A stretch of DNA of 64,000 bases from Prosapia bicincta. Taxonomy: Eukaryota; Arthropoda; Insecta; Hemiptera; Cercopidae. The stretch's first letter is position 1, and the number at the start of each line of letters is the position of its first letter. Position numbers and translations under genes: made by a program. The notes under the pieces were generated by a model. That model was not told the origin of the DNA, searched no databases, and worked only from the letters and a program-made list of their open reading frames with translations. The stretch is taken from assembly GCA_036971475.1 (NCBI GenBank), contig JBAIZL010000001.1, positions 211,840,575 to 211,904,574 of the forward strand. Direction: 5' to 3'. Shown one piece after another: positions 33,143-44,989 of the stretch.

Positions 33143-33390
33143 CTTCCCATGCATTCCAAAGATGACTCTGTTAGGTCATAAGTAGGCATAACGATATCAA
33201 GAGTAATTGTTGATCCACACCATGAAAATAATGGCAGAGGAGCTTTCTCATTATCCTTGACAAGAGGCCAATCTCCCAAATTGACAAAAAGCTCTATATC
33301 AGGCAACCGAACTTTTCTTGTTAATGAAAGTAAAATTGCATCCATAAACATTTTGAAACCAACATGGAGGCCATAACAACTACGATGCAC
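33143..33390 (-). CDS. POGLUT2: POGLUT2/3 exon 4
   Basis: 82 codons plus two bases: [66 protein letters not shown] and [13 protein letters not shown]. The [18 protein letters not shown] and FVNLGDWPL blocks are near-invariant in KDELC/POGLUT2-3 and mark the start of the CAP10 domain. Acceptor TTTTAG|GTG; donor GGAAG|GTAATTTT, a weaker donor (GTAATT). Confidence 0.95.
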
Positions 33391-35224
33391 CTAAAACATT
33401 TGTTTGCAAATTTTATTAAAAAATATTATTTTATACCATGCACTACCACATAAAGCAAAGAAACTCAAACAAATTTATAATAAATGTGTTACAATGTTTA
33501 AAGCTATTTTTTTAAATTTAAATACTCTTATTGTAAATAACTAATAAATTAATGCTAAAAGTATTCAGTTACATTTTCCCACCTATATAAAAAAAATGTA
33601 AATATTCATTTGTTTGAAATTTTCAAAGATTGTTCCCCAATTGCTCTGAAATTTTAAGACAATGTTGTATTTAAATCTGTAAATGTTTTTATATTGTACA
33701 TATATTAAACAGAAGTTACACCTGTGTTTTTCTTGCAAACCAGTCAATCTGTTGCACATTAAAGCAGCAAATACCATACTAATTATTTTACTATATTGTA
33801 AAATTGAACTTTCATAGATTTCTATTTTATTATATTTTAACTTATGTATTAGTTCTGCAAATTAATAAATAAGTTCAGTTATACAGTGAATATTGCTTCC
33901 AAGGGGTTTGAATATCAAAAAACTATTATTGTTGAACAAACGTTATCTATTTAGTTACACTGTTTTTGGAGATTTTTAGTATAAGTTCTTGAAATGTGTC
34001 AAACATGTTTATAACAGTTTCTCTCTTAATTAAAATAGCCTCAGCAAATATTAAAGCATGAGTTTCACTGCTGGCTAATCTATCCATACAAATAATAAAA
34101 TTGTTGATATAGTACTTGTGCTTCTAAACCAGTGGTCCCCAACTTTTTATGGCTCTCTTTATGGAGCTTGACCAACACCTATTGTCCCCTTACATCATTT
34201 TCATTGTATGCCTAATTTTAATTCGAAGCAAAGTAAATAATATAGATAGCAGTTTTATTATTTTAAACAATTTACTATTGTATATAAAAACAACCAAAGT
34301 AGTTTTATCAGGTCAGTTTTAAATAGAATAGAAAAAAAATTAAAAATGTAAATTTGTTACTGATTTTATTAAAGAATAAAATTTGAAACAATTAATTAAG
34401 ATAATAGTCATACAAAAGAGTACTTGTTTTAATTTTTAAATTGAAACCTGGAAAATTTAAGACACATTGATGATCAAATTATTTCATTGTTTCGTGAGTA
34501 GCTGGATGATAAGAAATAAATCCTTTTTAACTAAATATGTTGACGGTAATGAGATGAAAAGTGGTCGTTTTTCCCAACAGTTGTGGATAAGTGTCCATAA
34601 ACTTCACCCAGGCTGATTCGTAACCGCTCTACTTGAAAATGATTTTTGCCTCAGTCATACTTTGAACCTAGAAACTCAGTCTGCAAAGAGTTATCAAGTT
34701 TATCTACAGCTTCAAATGAAGATTGATCTAGAATCCAATCCGGAATTTGTAACTTGTTCAAATATTTTAATTTTTCCCCTTTAAATACTCATCGCCCACC
34801 TCCTATTTATTGCCCTGATAACCTAAATCGGCCGGCCACTTGGGAACGATCACACTCAGGTTGTGAACCCCTCAGCTCTTTCATTTACCATTAAGAAATA
34901 GTAACAACATTCTTTGTATGGAATCTTCACTAGTCAATCAGAGAATTTACCACTACTGCAATTTTTTAAATTCGAATTCTGCTTTTGAGGTGCATAATTT
35001 CATTGTTTTTTTTTACTACCTGTATTGATATATCTATTTGCTACATTGTTCCATAGCTTCTCCAAAACTTTCTCTAGGACTTTTACAGTATGATTACTTC
35101 CTCGTATTTATCTTTTAAATAATATGAATGGAGACTTATTTGACGTTCCTGAAACATATAACTGACAAAATCTTTTTTTATTACTGTAAGGGTTATAAAG
35201 GTCTAGATTACTATAGACTCTCCA

Positions 35225-35605
35225 AGTTTATTTCTTTTTTCATTACTGTATGGGTTTAATAAGCCCAGATTACTATCGGCTCCAAGTTTATTTCGTTTTT
35301 TCATTACTGTATGGGTTTAATAAGCCCAGATTACTATCGGCTCCAAGTTTATTTCTTTTTTCATTACTGTATGGGTTTAATAAGCCCAGATTACTATCGG
35401 CTCCAAGTTTATTTCTTTTTTCATTACTGTATGGGTTTAATAAGCCCAGATTACTATCGGCTCCAAGTTTATTTCTTTTTTCATTACTGTATGGGTTAAA
35501 TAAGTCCAAATTACTATCGGCTCCAAGTTTATTTCTTTTTTCATTACTGTATGGGTTTAATGCTTCCCAGATCACTATCGGCTCCAAGTTTTTTTCTCAC
35601 CCCTG
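35225..35605. repeat. 60-bp minisatellite, ~6 copies
   Basis: TGGGTTTAATAAGCCCAGAT recurs at 35251, 35312, 35372 and 35432 and in variants afterwards; first spacing 61 bp, then 60 bp. Unit also holds ATCGGCTCCAAGTTTATTTC. The repetitive ORFs on both strands are artefacts. Confidence 0.94.
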
Positions 35606-37276
35606 CTACGCTAGAGGAGCATCTATTTCATGGCTTATATTTTTCTTTCTTCCTTATTGAGACCAAAGAAAAGTTAATATAAATTCTTTTATATCATTAT
35701 ATTGATTTAATTCTTCATCTGTCCTCTTACAATTTAACTTTTAATTAAAATGTAAAACATTAAGTAAAAATACGTTTTAGAAATAGCAACAATTTGTACA
35801 ACTTTTGTTACACAAAATAATTAATTAATCTTTGTTCATTGAAATTTAGTAATTTTTAAAATAGTAAATGGTTAAAACACTGTTAGTAACTTACTACTAC
35901 TATTAACTCTGTTAATATAACAAATGTTATACTTCATAAAATATCTGCAGCCCTAATACAATAGTGCCCTACAAGAATAACGTCACGTCTCAACTTTCAA
36001 AAATGACCGCCAGAGAGTACATGTGTCATTGTTGTAGACAGACATTTTTTGCTAGTGCTGTATGAACACTGTCACTTTGTTCTTCGTGTGGGTAAAATTG
36101 GTACTAGTTGTGCTTGAATAGTGTCATATTTCTAGTTGTAACATTCTTTAATTTGTTGGTGCTGAAAAGTAGCTACTTGTTATGACATATTTGGAATTGT
36201 GACATTCTTAAAGTTGAAAGGTAAATACATTCATAGATTATTATGTCGAGGGTCACACCAAAAATGAAGGAGATAACATTGATTCTGTTATCGAAAAAAG
36301 TGTAAATCAAGTCTCATGTCAGGTCCAATATTTATACCAGTTGAGTAGATGAGAATTATACCATCAGCTAAAATGATCGGAGAGCCTTATAAAGTAAGTC
36401 AAATGAGTTATTGTGATTTTGTTCACTGGAAGAAGGTAGCTAAAAGAAATTGGGTCTAATTTCACTAATCAAACTGAACCTCAAGACATAATTAATGAAT
36501 CAAGCACCAATGAAGAAGAAGATGTAATGATAGGGAAAACAATAACAAAACAACAAACATTGCAACTGCTAACATGAAAATTGTACAAGTAAGGAAAAAC
36601 GATCCAAGGGTAATGTTTGTTATGACATCAAACAAGCAGATGTAGTTTTCAATGATAAAGATAGACGAGGCCCACCAAAAAAATTTAAAAAAGCAGGATA
36701 TACTGAAAACCAACCAGAAACGCCGAGGAAGAAAGATAGCATCCCTTCCACCAGTACGTTTTGAAGACATTGTTTGTACTGCAGTATATGAACACAAGTT
36801 GAATATTGAAGAAAGGAATAAAAGGACATTCTAGATTTAATAAAATCAAATCACGTTCCAAAATTTTATAAAGCTTACTACAGTTTTATTATTAATTAAC
36901 AATTTAAGATGCCAGTAATAATTATTATTTTTATAACATAGAAATGATTGTCAATAACAAATTTCTATTAAATTTCAAAAATAACATGTTTTAAAATAAA
37001 ATTTTTATGATATAATAAACACAGTTTTTTTGTAATTTGAGTTTCTACTAATTCCCTTGCAAACAAAGTTTGATTTCAACTGATGAAATAATTCCAATTT
37101 AAAATTAATAAGTTAGGAAGTACTTATAAACAAATCCAAAAACTGCTTGATATAATTCATGAATAAAGACATAACTAAAAATATACTTGTATTATTTACA
37201 ATAAAAATATTGAAAAGAACCCCAATACCACAAAAATAATCAAAAATAACAAATAAGACAAGTTACTTAAGATTAA

Positions 37277-37321
37277 ACCCTTATGTACATTTCGATGACC
37301 ATGTCATCATCATCAGAGGGT
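37277..37321 (-). ncRNA. Hammerhead ribozyme, family B, sense to the host intron
   Basis: On the minus strand: stem I ACCCT/AGGGT; core CTGATGA; extra T; stem II GATGAC-ATG-GTCATC (6 bp); GAA; stem III ATG-TA-CAT (palindromic 8-mer); cleavage base A. Every conserved core base is present. It is in the POGLUT2/3 transcription direction. Confidence 0.72.
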
Positions 37322-37427
37322 CTTGTTACAAAACACAATCTAGCACACAAGAAGTTACAAACTAGAATGATATCATCATCATTCTAGTTTGTAACTTCTT
37401 GTGTGCTAGATTGTGTTTTGTAACAAG

Positions 37428-37472
37428 ACCCTCTGATGATGATGACATGGTCATCGAAATGTACATAAGGGT
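37428..37472 (+). ncRNA. Hammerhead ribozyme, family B, antisense copy
   Basis: Exact mirror of the preceding motif: ACCCT 37428-37432, CTGATGA 37433-37439, T37440, GATGAC 37441-37446, GTCATC 37450-37455, GAA 37456-37458, ATGTACAT 37459-37466, A37467, AGGGT 37468-37472. Confidence 0.72.
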
Positions 37473-37875
37473 TTAATCTTAAGTAACTTGTCTTATTTGT
37501 TATTTTTGATTATTTTTGTGGTATTGGGGTTCTTTTCAATATTTTTATTGTAATATATTGTACCACTGTGCTCTTGATATTGTTGTATTATTTACTTTAT
37601 GAGCTTTATTAATGTAGATGTCAAGTTAACTAACATGTGCAATGATAGTTGAAATGATACAAAAGATTATGCAAATGGTTGGGTTTTTTAATCACAAAAT
37701 AAATAAATTTAAATGCTATTTATAACTTAATTTCGCTAATACTGAAGAAAACACTAGTATTATTTTAGTAGTGACACTATTGTATTTGGGGTGCGAACAT
37801 ATTATGTTGATACTTCAACATTTAAAATAATGTAAACATAAAATTTACAGTTTAATTTACATAAACAAAAATATG

Positions 37876-38411
37876 ACTTAAGCTTAACATTGGTTAGTTG
37901 AAACAAGTATATTACACGTTTAATACATACCTTATCAAGTTTAACATTGGTTAGTTGAAACAACAAGTACATTACACCTTTAATACGTACCTTATCAAGC
38001 TTAACATTGGTTAGTTGAAACAACAAGTATATTACACGTTTAATACGTACCTTATCAAGCTTAACATTGGTTAGTTGAAACAACAAGTATATTACACCTT
38101 TAATACGTACCTTATCAAGCTTAACATTGGTTAGTTGAAACAACAAGTATATTACACCTTTAATACGTACCTTATCAAGCTAAACATTGGTTAGTTGAAA
38201 CAACAAGTATATTACACGTTTAATACATACCTTATCAAGCTTAACATTGGTTAGTTGAAACAACAAGTATATTACACCTTTAATACGTACCTTATCTAGC
38301 TTAACATTGGTTAGTTGAAACAACAAGTATATTACACCTTTAATACGTACCTTATCAAGCTTAACATTGGTTAGTTAAAACAACAAGTACATCACACCTT
38401 TAATACGTACC
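37876..38411 (-). repeat. 60-bp minisatellite that repeats a 5' splice site
   Basis: Nine units reading, on the minus strand, GATAAG|GTACGTATTAAAGG then CTTGTTGTTTCAACTAACC and AATGTTAAGCTTGATAAG. The exon-proximal unit is the real exon 3 donor, AACAAG|GTACGTATTAAAGG (38416-38397). Eight further donor-like sites follow at 60-bp steps (near 38344, 38284, 38224, 38164, 38104, 38044, 37984, 37923); two read GTATGT. Confidence 0.93.
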
Positions 38412-38622
38412 TTGTTGTCGAGAATTACGTAATTACAAACACTCATGCTAGAAGAATTATTAAATTTGTCTACCGCACTTTTATGGAACATGTTAAAATC
38501 TACTGAAGGGAATGGTTTGAGATCATTTTGTATTTGTTTATATGTTTCTTTGCAACCATAATTCCTCAACCATTTGTTAATATCACCAACAGGACAGTTG
38601 CAGTCATCTGGCTGCACAACTC
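38411..38622 (-). CDS. POGLUT2: POGLUT2/3 exon 3
   Basis: GA plus 70 codons: G|VVQPDDCNCPVGDINKWLRN, YGCKETYKQIQNDLKPF, PSVDFNMFHKSAVDKFN and SVCNYVILDNK. The Cys pattern (DCNCP...W-x3-YGC) and the CNYVILDNK segment match the linker between the filamin and CAP10 domains of KDELC proteins. Acceptor TTTCTTAG|GA; donor AACAAG|GTACGT, immediately copied into the 60-bp array. The 5' end completes a Gly codon split with exon 2. Confidence 0.95.
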
Positions 38623-40892
38623 CTAAGAAAATACAATTTAGACTCAGATACAGGTTAATTCATCCCGAACATGAAATGAACCAGTTATAGAACACATAAA
38701 TCAGAAAAAAACAGACTACTTTTTTGAATAGTAACAGAAAATTCGTATCTAGACTAATACTTCTTGATAGGTACGATTTGCCCTATCGTCTTTGGAAGAG
38801 ACAAATTGTAGAGTTAAATAAAGAGAGTTAACCTGTTATCTATTAGGGTCTAAATACGTGTAACAGAAATTTCACAGGTGTCAATAGCATAGTTATGTAA
38901 TTAGAAGAGATAACATTACGAGCGGAAAAATAAAGTAACATATAAGGGAAAATAAAAAATATTTTAAAAAATGATGTGTAAAGACTTAAAAAATCAATAG
39001 AAGAGAAAATAAAAATGAATTGGAATGTTATAAACAATGTTATACCTAAGCAAATAGTTACAGAATGAGAACAATAACAGACATTTTTAGTCAAGATAAC
39101 ACATTTCCGATTGTAAAACACATTAAAAAATGAGTAGACAACAGAAATTAAGTACTTGAGGTACTTATAACAGTTTTCTTTATGGATTGAAATGTCACAT
39201 CATTATCTAAAGAGGTTAACTGTTATTTAGGGTGAGACATGATTCCTTAAATCATTTATGAAAATAGAAAGAGTTGATAAGTATAAACATTGACCTAAAA
39301 TAAATTCAAAACTTTAGTGAAAAATTTGGGTCTGATATCAGATGTTATGAGAAAACTAAACCGAAAGAAGCTTGTATTATAAGAAGAAAATTTTATACAG
39401 ATTTTTATCTGAAATGAATTTTTCCAAGAATATTCAAATAAACAAAGATTTTTTCAACAGATTATTTATATATCACATCTATATAAATATAAGAAACTTT
39501 CCAATCGATTTATGAAACCAATTATTTCTTTTCTAAAACTATTTTCATTTTTTTAATAAAAAATACCTGAGACTTTTATGTTTCTTCATTAATCACTATA
39601 AGGTAAAATTTCACTTCAGAAGTGGCTTATTTTAATCTCAGTTATTATTACTTGTCCATATCAAGTTGTTAGCTTTTGACTGTTTACTGCTAGCTTTTAT
39701 TTTAGGACTTATTTAAATCACTGTAAGTTTGTGTTACAAGGATATTTTCCTTGTATATTTTTTTTCCATGATGTAGGTTTTACACAGTTCCTATCTGGCT
39801 TCAGGAAACTGATTTTTTTTCTTAGATAATAGTATTGGATTATGATTGTTACTTATTACGTGATTGAAGTTTACTTTTTTTTATTATATAACTTTTTAAC
39901 CCTTTGGGGATTAAATGATTAGCTTTCCGAGCGACCCAGCAATACAAATTACTTTCGAACTCTGTGGTCACTGCAAATTGAATTGTTGGACATAAATTTT
40001 AATAACTTTATAGATATTATTATAAATATTAGTAAGATAAAGTATTAAAAGTTGTGAAGTATCAATTACTTCATTAAATTAAGTAATTAATAAATAATTG
40101 AACAAAAATTAAAGGATAAATTTAATTGATTATTTGTAATAATTATTATTTTAAAAAATATAATAATAATAAAAATTTTTATTACTCATATTAAAAATAA
40201 GAAGAAGAATGTAAAATGAATAGATTAATTAAAAATAAAATATTACTTATGGTCTGATGATTAAAGGCAATAAAAATCTTACTCTATTTATCCTGTCATT
40301 CGAAGATGGATGTAAATATCTTTCTTTATGGTGACAATTTCAAGAGAAAAAAAACAATATAAATAATTACTGTGAAACTGGGTCAAGCAGACTAAACATT
40401 CAAAAAGTGATTATCAATGACACATTGGGTCCTTATTGTACCATCTGCAGCAAATAATCAATGATACAAAGGTTAAGGCACCAAACCATAACAGGTTAAA
40501 TGTTAAGAGCTGTATATTAAACTCAAGTTTTAGATCCTTTCTACTTGCTAATGAGCATTTATTAAAGATTACTTGTTAAGATAATCCTAACAACTTATAT
40601 TAGTTTTCATTAAATGGCGGTGTAATAATTTGGCTTCTCAAAATACTGATGTTTAGCCATTTTATCCCTTTTAGCTTGTTGAATTGTTTTACTTTGGTTA
40701 TCGCTATATTTTTGCCAAAAGTTGACCCATTAATATTTAATACAATATTTCAACAACACACGTAAGACAACTAATACACTATAAAATTATAAAAACCAAA
40801 AAAATCAAAAGGTATTATATCTTTGTGTGTCACATTTCACTACTCTTATTAAAATATATATATATCCTTCATGGATAGAAAAATGTAATGAA

Positions 40893-41117
40893 TAGTTATT
40901 ATCCGAAGTACATCCATTTATTTTGTAGTGCATAAAACACAGTTCTACGTTTTGCTAGAATCTCATCTGGCATTGGAGAGGTGAACCCAAGAATAATTGT
41001 TTTGTCGATTCAACTAATGTTGGGTTTACTTCGTTAATTCGATGAGATTCCGGCAAAACTGTATTTTTAACTACTACAAAATGAACGGATGTACTCAGGA
41101 TATTAACTATTCATATT
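40893..41117. repeat. Imperfect palindrome, unidentified non-autonomous element
   Basis: Arms 40893-40975 and 41040-41117 are inverted (GAATAGTTATTATCCG / GGATATTAACTATTC; TTTTGTAGT / ACTACAAAAT; AATCTCATC / GATGAGATT). It is bounded by TA-rich sequence like the PLE modules, but no hammerhead core was found. Confidence 0.5.
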
Positions 41118-41226
41118 ATATATATATATATATATTCTTGATATTTTACGTTATCCATTGTTTTTCCGTTGCACTGACTTTATGAAGTTAATATATTACT
41201 ATTGTAAATAATTTTATCCACCATTA

Positions 41227-41272
41227 GAGTGATTCGACAATGGTCAAGTGACCGAAAGGCGCCTCATCACTC
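41227..41272 (+). ncRNA. Hammerhead-like motif, family E (U3-A8 core)
   Basis: Stem I GAGTGAT/ATCACTC (7 bp), core TCGACAA (41234-41240), extra T, stem II GGTCA-AG-TGACC, GAA, stem III AGGCGCCT, cleavage base C41265. Confidence 0.52.
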
Positions 41273-41331
41273 AAGGTAAAATCATTGCACTTAATGGTGA
41301 ATAAAATTACTTACAATAGTAATATATTAAC

Positions 41332-41366
<35 letters not shown>

Positions 41367-41505
41367 TATGGTGATATGTTTTCTTGTATATATAGTTAAT
41401 AAATTTAAAATATTTCAAACACAAGAATACTTTTAATGAATATATTTATTCAAAGCTTTTCGCCGATAAAAATAACTTTTTGTAAAAGTATTTTATTAGA
41501 TAATT

Positions 41506-41558
41506 ATTTTTCCTGAAGATGCTGATACTTTTTTATCGGCGAAAAGCTTTGAATAAAT
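41506..41558 (+). ncRNA. Hammerhead ribozyme-like motif, family A
   Basis: CTGAAGA 41513-41519, T41520, GCTGATA 41521-41527 with TATCGGC 41534-41540, GAA 41541-41543, AAGCTT 41544-41549, T41550, GAATAAAT 41551-41558. An inverted partial copy of its 3' half precedes it at 41440-41475. Confidence 0.6.
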
Positions 41559-41603
41559 ATATTCATTAAAAGTATTCTTGTGTTTGAAATATTTTAAATT
41601 TAT

Positions 41604-41656
<53 letters not shown>

Positions 41657-41783
41657 CAATATGTATTCTTGTGTATTAATAAAGAACTAAGTCAAAATAC
41701 AAATACAAGAATTATAATTGAATTTACAATTCAAATATAGTTGTAAATTCAATTATAATTCTTGTGTTTGTATTTTGACTTAG

Positions 41784-41818
<35 letters not shown>

Positions 41819-41982
41819 GTTAATATATTACTATTGTAAGTAATTTTACATTTTCAGTAATTACGTGAGTAATTACCTCATCACTCAAGGTAAAATCATT
41901 GCACTTAATGGTGGAAAAATTACTTACAATAGTAATATATTAACTTCATAAAGTCAGTGCAACGGAAAAACAATGGATAACG

Positions 41983-42024
<42 letters not shown>

Positions 42025-42121
42025 AAAACAAAAATTTGGTAGTGGCCTTGTAATAAAATACACAACATTTATAAATTTTAAAACAAATTATTAAATTTTT
42101 ACATTTAAAAAATATACTAAC

Positions 42122-42330
42122 CTTTGAATTTGTATGGCGATTCAGAGGTATGGTCCCCATCATATAAAACATGAACTTCAAAATTTAAGCATGTTTCAAA
42201 TACTTTATACCGTACAATAAATGAACCATCTTTACGATCCAATTTATTAACCCAAATTCTGCATTCTCTATTTGTTGGTGTCTTACCAGTTATTTTAACA
42301 CTAATTCTTTCAGTTAATTCTTGGCTATAA
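42122..42330 (-). CDS. POGLUT2: POGLUT2/3 exon 2 (filamin-type domain)
   Basis: Encodes SYSQELTERISVKITGKTP, CRIWVNKLDRKDGSFIVRY, KVFETCLNFEVHVLYDG and DHTSESPYKFK, a filamin/ABP280 repeat: the LDRKDGSFxVRY and G-x-HxxxSPY motifs are diagnostic. Donor AAAG|GTTAGT. The acceptor could be ATTAG|TTATAG (start 42330) or TTATAG|CCAAG (start 42324); both keep phase 2. Either way the codon split with exon 1 becomes Asn. Confidence 0.92.
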
Positions 42331-42410
42331 CTAATATTAAACAGGTTTATGTTACATTTTTAAAATCTTGATTGGTAAGGCTACAAAACATAAATGAACA
42401 AAACCATATA

Positions 42411-43288
42411 AAGTAAACTCCCGATTATCCGTGGAATAGGGTGGCCCGGCAACGCCGGATAACGAATTCCCCGGATTATCCGCTACAAACAAAAAATACG
42501 CAAAGGGATCGATAATCGATTATTATACCATAAGTTACACAAATAATGACCCCGGTTAATGCAATTCACATATATAATTTTCAGAGGACAAAATAAATAC
42601 AGAAAATAATTTAAAATGTCGATGTATTTGATGAATTATAACACGTACATTTATATGTCTAACTATTTACAATACGTACTAAGTATATGTCAAAAGTAAG
42701 TATGTATGTACATATGTAATTTTCTTTACACATAATACTTTCACTTTTTAACAAAAAAATCTGTCACTTTCGTCTGTTTTTTTGTGAACATTGATTTAGC
42801 TTTAATGTGCAATCTATGTTTCTTGAGAATCATTTTGTCGCACAGTGTCTACTTGTGTCCGTGTGTCACAAAGCCATAAAGATCGATAATGTATATGACA
42901 GACATGTATATGTCACGTCCTAGACTATTTATAGCCGAGATTAGCTGACATTTGTTTACAATCTTATGATACACATTAGGTTTTCGGGCGTCCAAACATT
43001 TTGTCATTGTCTCTTATATACAGTAGTCTGCTCGCCCCTTTTATTTCGCTGGCCCGCGTCGGGATGCTTCCCTTTCAATGTAAAAATTAGTACGTACATA
43101 TTTACATATCTATTGTCTTCATCTTTACTTCTATTAAGCCTTATATGTATTTACATCGTAATTCACCGTTTGGAAATTTAAACACATAAATCTGATTGGA
43201 ATAAAAATTGGATATTTGTAAAACAATGGCAGACCCCGGATAATCCATAAACGGGTTAATCCGCCCACGGATAATCGGGAGTTTACTG
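42411..43288. mobile_element. pogo/Tigger-like non-autonomous element
   Basis: Terminal inverted repeats AGTAAACTCCCGATTATCCG at both ends (42412-42431 and, inverted, 43268-43287), flanked by TA (42409-42410, 43289-43290). GGATAATC-rich termini and a TA duplication are typical of pogo/Tigger elements. The 878-bp body has no transposase. It inserted only ~80 bp upstream of the exon 2 acceptor. Confidence 0.8.
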
Positions 43289-43396
43289 TATATCTAAAAA
43301 CAATGTCAGTTTATTAACTATGATATCTGTTTAAAGTTTGTGTCATGTATGTTTGATCAGTATATGACATACTGTAGATTCTTGTACACCTAGGTA

Positions 43397-44521
<1,125 letters not shown>

Positions 44522-44662
44522 TATACACTAACATTTTTCTTCTTTGGAAATTAGCTAAATAAATTATATTAAAACACAACTTAATTGATCAACATTAGAA
44601 CACATCCCTTTATATCCCACATGATAAAAATGACAGACCTATACTCATATCATATAACACAG

Positions 44663-44663
<1 letters not shown>

Positions 44664-44690
<27 letters not shown>
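44664..44690. repeat. (TA)n microsatellite
   Basis: Short uninterrupted TA repeat. Confidence 0.95.
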
Positions 44691-44693
<3 letters not shown>

Positions 44694-44989
44694 GTTAAAA
44701 TTATGCAGACACAATAAGAGATGTTCCTACTGGGATATTGCAAATGTTGTAACAAATTCCCTATTCTGCAGTTAACAACTACTCTATTAACAATGAGACG
44801 CCATTATACCCAAAACACCACAATCACAATACAAAATACTTGACAAACAGTCTTGTCTGTGGCTCACAGCATTGAACAAAGCACTGATCTAGTCTGAAAT
44901 GCTCTGCTGAAAAATATCAGTAAGTAGTGGTTTTCTGCCAGGTGATATCAATAAAAACAATTTTTAAATTCTTGAATTTTGTAGTCCAT

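Larger units (their letters stand above)
37199..37555. mobile_element. Palindromic PLE-like module, family B, with paired hammerheads
   Basis: Two ~172-bp arms (37199-37371 and 37380-37551) appear essentially perfect inverted copies around a short centre (ATGATATCATC). Each arm carries a complete hammerhead-like motif pointing outwards from the centre. No protein-coding sequence. Confidence 0.75.
33391..38410 (-). other. POGLUT2/3 intron 3
   Basis: Contains a 60-bp minisatellite (35225-35600), the family B palindrome (37199-37555) and the splice-donor array (37876-38411). Stretches 33400-35190 and 35660-37190 have no firm feature; 36243-36840 looks like eroded coding DNA (MSRVTPKMKEI near the start, KDRRGPPKKFKKAGYTENQ later), possibly an old retrocopy I cannot identify. 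Confidence 0.6.
41118..42020. mobile_element. Cluster of PLE family E and A end modules with (TA)n tracts
   Basis: Family E modules at 41140-41335 and 41816-41981 and a family A module at 41363-41606 are separated by (TA)n at 41118-41135, 41336-41362, 41607-41654, 41788-41815 and 41982-42020. A further small palindrome lies at 41688-41788 (AACTAAGTCAAAATACAAA / TTTGTATTTTGACTTAGTT). The cluster ends about 100 bp from exon 2. Confidence 0.65.
38623..42121 (-). other. POGLUT2/3 intron 2
   Basis: 38640-40850 is AT-rich with no recognisable feature. From 40893 to the exon come an unidentified palindrome and a cluster of PLE family A and E end modules and (TA)n tracts. Confidence 0.6.

Noticed and set aside
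34131..34870. Possible hAT MITE starting CAGTGGTCCCCAACTTTTTA
   Set aside because: The left end resembles a hAT TIR, but I could not find a convincing right TIR or target duplication, so it was not listed.
35250..35660. Repetitive ORFs on both strands (for example LLYGFNKPRLL repeats)
   Set aside because: Artefacts of the 60-bp minisatellite.
36243..36840. Possible retrocopied gene (MSRVTPKMKEI ... RRGPPKKFKKAGY)
   Set aside because: Only scattered short coding-like stretches with stops; no family recognised, so it is mentioned only under the intron entry.
38843..39121. 92-aa minus-strand hydrophobic ORF in intron 2
   Set aside because: Low-complexity, AT-driven composition and no resemblance to a known family; not between usable splice sites in the POGLUT2/3 frame.
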